DNA of 64,000 nt from contig NZ_CP127165.1 of the NCBI RefSeq assembly GCF_030264275.1, positions 124,001-188,000 of the forward strand. The letters are read 5' to 3'. The notes beneath the pieces are model-generated. The model saw only the letters and a program-made list of their open reading frames with translations, was not told the DNA's origin and did not search any database. How positions within the stretch are numbered: the first letter of the stretch is position 1; every line of letters starts with the position of its first letter. The position numbers were made by a program, and so were the translations under genes. Shown in pieces: positions 60,435 through 64,000 of this stretch. Source of the DNA: Marivivens sp. LCG002. Its GTDB lineage: Bacteria; Pseudomonadota; Alphaproteobacteria; Rhodobacterales; Rhodobacteraceae.

Positions 60435-62561
60435 ATGACGACCGCAGACGATCTGGTTTCACTGGTCCGCGCCTACAATCCCAGAACAAATGAAAAGCTG
60501 CTTCGGGATGCATTTGCCTTTGGCGAGGAAATGCACACGGGGCAGTTTCGCCATTCCGGCGAGCCTTATTTTACGCATCCCGTTGCCGTTACGATGATCC
60601 TTGCGGATCAACAGATGGATGATGCAACGCTGGTCACTGCATTGCTGCACGACACGATCGAGGACACCAAAGCCTCGTTCGCCGAGGTGGAGCGTCGGTT
60701 CGGTCGCGAGATCGCTGAACTTGTCGACGGTGTGACAAAGCTCACCAATATCCAGCTGACCTCTGCGCATTCGAAGCAGGCCGAGAATTTCCGCAAGCTT
60801 TTCATGGCGATGTCGCGGGATCTGCGCGTTATGCTCGTCAAGCTTGCCGACCGACTGCACAATATGCGCACGATCAAGTCGATGCGCCCTGAAAAACAGG
60901 CCCAGAAAGCCCGCGAAACCATGGATATCTTTGCCCCACTTGCGGGACGCATGGGTATGCAATGGATGCGCGAAGAGCTTGAGGATCTCGCGTTCCGCGT
61001 CCTCAACCCCGAAGCGCGCAATTCGATCATCCGCCGCTTTATCACGCTACAGAAGGAAACGGGCGATGTGATCGAAAAGATCACCGCCGACATGCGGATC
61101 GAGTTGGAGGCTGTGGGTATTGTGGCCGACGTGTATGGCCGCGCCAAGCGTCCCTATTCGATCTGGCGCAAGATGCAGGAAAAGGATCAGGGCTTTAGCC
61201 GCCTGTCCGATATCTACGGTTTCCGCATCATCACCAAAACCGAAGCCGACTGTTATCGCGTGCTCGGCGCGGTGCACCAACGATGGCGCGCGGTGCCTGG
61301 TCGTTTCAAAGACTATATCAGCCAGCCCAAGTCGAACGGCTATCGCTCGATCCACACCACAGTTTCGGGCCGTGATGGCAAGAGGGTCGAAGTCCAGATC
61401 CGCACCCGCGAGATGCACGAGGTTGCAGAAACAGGGGTCGCAGCGCATTGGTCTTATAAGAACGGCGAGCGCGTCGAGAACCGCTTTGCTGTTGATCCCG
61501 TGCGCTGGATTTCCTCGCTGACCGAGCGGCTTGACGACGAGAGCGATCACGATGAATTCCTCGAGGCCGTCAAGCTCGAGATGTATCAGGACCAAGTGTT
61601 CTGTTTCACCCCCAAGGGGGATGTGATCAAGCTCCCACGTGGGGCAACGCCCATCGACTTTGCCTATGCGATCCACACGCGCATCGGTGCGGCCTGCGTC
61701 GGGGCCAAGGTGGACGGGCTTCGGGTTCCGCTCTGGACCCGCCTCAAGAACGGCCAGTCTGTCGAAGTGATCACCGCCGAGGGTCAGACCCCTCAGGCCA
61801 CATGGATCGATATTGCCGTGACGGGTCGCGCCAAAACCGCCATCCGACGCGCGTTGCGTGAAGAGGACCGCGAGAGGTTCATCAAGCTTGGCGCCGAACT
61901 CGCGCGGGTTGCCTTCGAGAACGTCGGCAAAAAGGCGACGGAAAAGGCACTACGCACCGCGGCCAAGACGCTCGCGGTGGAAAGCGTGGACGAGCTTCTG
62001 GCCCGATTGGGCAGCGCAGAGCTCACCGCACGCGAAGTGGTGCGGGCGATTTATCCCGAGCTTGCCGAAAAAGGCGGCGAGGAAATCGAGACCAACCGTG
62101 CTGTTGTCGGGCTCGGGCCTGACCAGTCGTTCCGCCGCGCCTCGTGCTGCCAACCTGTTCCGGGTGAACGGATCATCGGGATCACCTATCGCGGCCAAGG
62201 CGTTGTGGTGCACGCGATTGATTGCGAAGCTTTGGCCGATTTCGAGGAACAACCCGAGCGTTGGGTCGATCTGACATGGCAAGACGGCAAGCACTCGGCC
62301 AAGAACACGGTTACCTTTGACCTCACGATCAGCAATGACGCGGGCGTCCTGGGGAGAATATGCACCTTGATCGGCGAGCAGAACGCCAATATCTCGGACT
62401 TGAACTTCTTGGATCGGAAACCTGATTTTTACCGTTTGATGGTTGATGTCGACCTGAGGGATGTCGAACATCTCCATCGCGTCCAAACCGCACTCGAAGC
62501 TGAAAACAATGTTTCCTCCATTTCGCGCCGTAGGGACCCTTCTCTGGCCACTACGAATTAG
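60435..62561 (+). CDS. spoT: Bifunctional (p)ppGpp synthetase/hydrolase (RelA/SpoT)
   Basis: The 708-residue alarmone enzyme has an intact HD hydrolase domain (ALLHDTIEDTKASF; about 40-190) and a synthetase domain with RIITKTEADCYRVLG. A TGS domain (VFCFTPKGDVIKLPRGATPIDFAYAIHT) and a C-terminal ACT domain follow. Keeping both HDxxED and synthetase residues indicates a bifunctional Rsh enzyme, as usual in alphaproteobacteria. AAGGA precedes the ATG, 33 bp after rpoZ. Confidence 0.95.
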   Translation: MTTADDLVSLVRAYNPRTNEKLLRDAFAFGEEMHTGQFRHSGEPYFTHPVAVTMILADQQMDDATLVTALLHDTIEDTKASFAEVERRFGREIAELVDGVTKLTNIQLTSAHSKQAENFRKLFMAMSRDLRVMLVKLADRLHNMRTIKSMRPEKQAQKARETMDIFAPLAGRMGMQWMREELEDLAFRVLNPEARNSIIRRFITLQKETGDVIEKITADMRIELEAVGIVADVYGRAKRPYSIWRKMQEKDQGFSRLSDIYGFRIITKTEADCYRVLGAVHQRWRAVPGRFKDYISQPKSNGYRSIHTTVSGRDGKRVEVQIRTREMHEVAETGVAAHWSYKNGERVENRFAVDPVRWISSLTERLDDESDHDEFLEAVKLEMYQDQVFCFTPKGDVIKLPRGATPIDFAYAIHTRIGAACVGAKVDGLRVPLWTRLKNGQSVEVITAEGQTPQATWIDIAVTGRAKTAIRRALREEDRERFIKLGAELARVAFENVGKKATEKALRTAAKTLAVESVDELLARLGSAELTAREVVRAIYPELAEKGGEEIETNRAVVGLGPDQSFRRASCCQPVPGERIIGITYRGQGVVVHAIDCEALADFEEQPERWVDLTWQDGKHSAKNTVTFDLTISNDAGVLGRICTLIGEQNANISDLNFLDRKPDFYRLMVDVDLRDVEHLHRVQTALEAENNVSSISRRRDPSLATTN

Positions 62562-62576
62562 AACAAGGACAAGGGC

Positions 62577-63233
62577 TTGATATTCAAACGGCGAGATCGG
62601 CGACCAATTGCACGCGCTCTGGCCGAGTTCTTTTATCCGCGTGGTGGATGGCTGCGGGCCTTTGGCTATGTAAAGCACCGCGTTCGTAGATTGCCCGATA
62701 CACCCGAGAAAATCGCCCGCGGCGTTTGGGCGGGGGTCTTTACGACCTTTACGCCGTTCTTCGGGTTCCACTTCATAACCGCCTATCTGATCGCGCGGGT
62801 CGTGCGCGGAAACATTCTCGCGGCATTGCTGGGCACATTCTTCGGAAATCCGCTGACTTATGTTCCGATTGCGGTCACGTCCTTGACGACGGGTCACTTT
62901 CTTTTGGGCACACGTCCACAACACGGTTTCGAAAAGTCATTGTCCCAGAAATTCGATGGCGCCGCGCGGGATCTCCTTCATAACTTCAAGGCGATCTTTA
63001 CGCCTGAGGCAATGGAATGGTCGCGCTTGCAACTTTTTTACGATGATGTGTTCCTGCCCTTTATGGTCGGCGGGATCATTCCTGGAGTGATCGTTGCCAC
63101 TTTTGTTTATTATCTCTCGGTTCCCGTCATTCGGGCCTATCAGAACAGCAGAACGCGCAAGCTTCGCGCCAAGCTTGAACAGCTTTCCAAAACCGCGCGC
63201 AAAACACCTGACGATCAATCGCTAAGCGGGTAG
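62577..63233 (+). CDS. DUF2062 membrane protein
   Basis: The 218-residue protein has two to three hydrophobic helices and the family motif FFGFHFITAYLIARVVRGN with GTFFGNPLTY. A TTG start at 62577 is used, since it directly follows AAGGACAAGGG and precedes a basic stretch (KRRDRRPIARALAEFFYPR). Function unknown. Its position between spoT and pdxJ is conserved in Rhodobacterales, so it is probably co-expressed with these. Confidence 0.85.
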   Translation: MIFKRRDRRPIARALAEFFYPRGGWLRAFGYVKHRVRRLPDTPEKIARGVWAGVFTTFTPFFGFHFITAYLIARVVRGNILAALLGTFFGNPLTYVPIAVTSLTTGHFLLGTRPQHGFEKSLSQKFDGAARDLLHNFKAIFTPEAMEWSRLQLFYDDVFLPFMVGGIIPGVIVATFVYYLSVPVIRAYQNSRTRKLRAKLEQLSKTARKTPDDQSLSG

Positions 63234-63260
63234 GATCGACACGACGAGGAGGCAATTGCC

Positions 63261-64000
63261 ATGACGAACGGAAAACTGCGTTTGGGGGTCAACATCGACC
63301 ATGTCGCAACCGTGCGAAATGCCCGAGGGAGCGCCTATCCCGATCCGGTCCGCGCTGCGAAACTTGCCGAAGAGGCAGGGGCCGACGGCATTACCGCGCA
63401 CCTTCGCGAAGATCGTCGTCATATTTCGGATGCCGATATCGATGGCTTGATGGCGGCTTTGACCACGCCTCTCAATTTCGAAATGGCTGCGACATCGGAA
63501 ATGCAGGCGATTGCTCTTCGTCACAAACCCCATGCCGTGTGCATCGTCCCCGAAAAGCGCGAAGAACGCACGACCGAAGGCGGGCTCGAAGTTGTGCGCG
63601 AGGAAAGTCGTCTTGCCGATTTCATTGCCCCGCTGCGCGAAGCAGGATGCCGCGTTTCGATCTTTATTGGTGCCGATCAAGACCAGATCGAGGCGGCACA
63701 TCGTATCGGTGCACAGGTGATCGAACTTCATACCGGTGCCTATTGCGATTTCCACGCCGAAGGTCGTTTTGACGCGCGCGATGCAGAACTTGCGCGGCTT
63801 CGTGAGATGGCGCGTTTTGCCCATGGTCTCGGGCTCGAGGTGCACGCGGGTCATGGGCTCACCTTCGAGACGGTGCAGCCGATCGCGGCTCTGCCCGAAG
63901 TGATGGAACTCAACATCGGCCATTTCATCATCGGAGAGTCGATTTTTAGTGGGCTCGGACCGACGATCAAGGAAATGCGCCGGTTGATGGACGAAGCACG
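63261..64000 (+). CDS. pdxJ: Pyridoxine 5'-phosphate synthase, 3' end off the window
   Basis: It condenses 1-deoxyxylulose 5-phosphate with 3-amino-2-oxopropyl phosphate to form pyridoxine 5'-phosphate. About 246 of the usual 250 residues are present: [28 protein letters not shown] (catalytic His), [36 protein letters not shown] and [17 protein letters not shown] lies before ATG 63261. It follows DUF2062 closely and is cut at the window end. Confidence 0.95.
   Translation, partial: MTNGKLRLGVNIDHVATVRNARGSAYPDPVRAAKLAEEAGADGITAHLREDRRHISDADIDGLMAALTTPLNFEMAATSEMQAIALRHKPHAVCIVPEKREERTTEGGLEVVREESRLADFIAPLREAGCRVSIFIGADQDQIEAAHRIGAQVIELHTGAYCDFHAEGRFDARDAELARLREMARFAHGLGLEVHAGHGLTFETVQPIAALPEVMELNIGHFIIGESIFSGLGPTIKEMRRLMDEA

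Overview
The window reads as a chromosomal segment of an alphaproteobacterium of the order Rhodobacterales (Roseobacter/Rhodobacter-like). The basis is recognised gene content and order: glnK-amtB, a CobN-type cobalamin cluster with cbtBA under a B12 riboswitch, a small DUF6732-type protein before cbiX, an rpoZ-spoT-DUF2062-pdxJ run, and a CtrA-type box. About 65 protein genes are packed tightly with many stop/start overlaps. I saw no rRNA, tRNA, insertion sequence, phage or CRISPR array. Only the first gene (a class A penicillin-binding protein) and the last (pdxJ) are cut by the window edges.

Region 1 (1-24.2 kb) is mostly housekeeping and transport. It holds peptidoglycan synthesis, nitrogen sensing and ammonium uptake (glnK-amtB), a coupled mercaptopyruvate sulfurtransferase/aminotransferase pair, smpB, a small K+-channel-like protein and dapA with a DMT permease. 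It continues with a Slt-type lytic transglycosylase, a second DMT permease coupled to an MnmD methyltransferase and divergent from an FAD oxidoreductase, a ThDP enzyme, the chromosome condensation ATPase smc, an MFS transporter, an ornithine-cyclodeaminase-like enzyme, a HAD phosphatase, S-formylglutathione hydrolase, an AEC transporter and a DUF1624 membrane protein.

Region 2 (24.3-47.6 kb) is dominated by cobalt and cobalamin. A cobalamin riboswitch leads into the cobalt transporter genes cbtB-cbtA. They are followed by a DUF1636 protein, cobW, an acetyltransferase, a 52-residue Lys-rich protein, cobN, a single-cysteine membrane protein (probably TsoY-like) and cobO. A phytanoyl-CoA-dioxygenase-like gene with a LacI regulator and an MltB-type transglycosylase interrupt the block. 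It resumes with DUF1636-cobC-cobD, a CtrA-box-preceded single-domain response regulator, a Xi-class glutathione transferase, then a compact run DUF6732-cbiX-cobH-cobL-cobI-cbiG/cobJ-cobM. Enzymes typical of the aerobic route (CobN, CobH, CobI, CobL, CobM) occur beside CbiX and CbiG, which are usually linked to the anaerobic route. CobA, CobB, CobK, CobF, CobG/CobZ, CobS and CobT are not in the window.

Region 3 (47.7-64 kb) holds a small PilZ-like protein, a MalY/PatB C-S lyase, two peptide deformylases (the second lacking catalytic residues) with fmt, a xylose locus (ROK regulator, xylB, xylA), rnhA-ispH, a YqaA/TetR pair with twin palindromic operators facing a DUF1772 protein, a NYN-domain protein, folK, rpoZ, spoT, DUF2062 and pdxJ. 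A recurrent architectural feature is convergent neighbours that overlap by exactly the four bases CTAG (five times), or abut as TGATCA (twice).

The best candidates for a second look are the CtrA box, the non-catalytic deformylase homologue, the structured leader before DUF6732-cbiX, the tandem AT-rich dyads before the single-cysteine membrane protein, and the duplicated DUF1636 proteins in the cobalt region.
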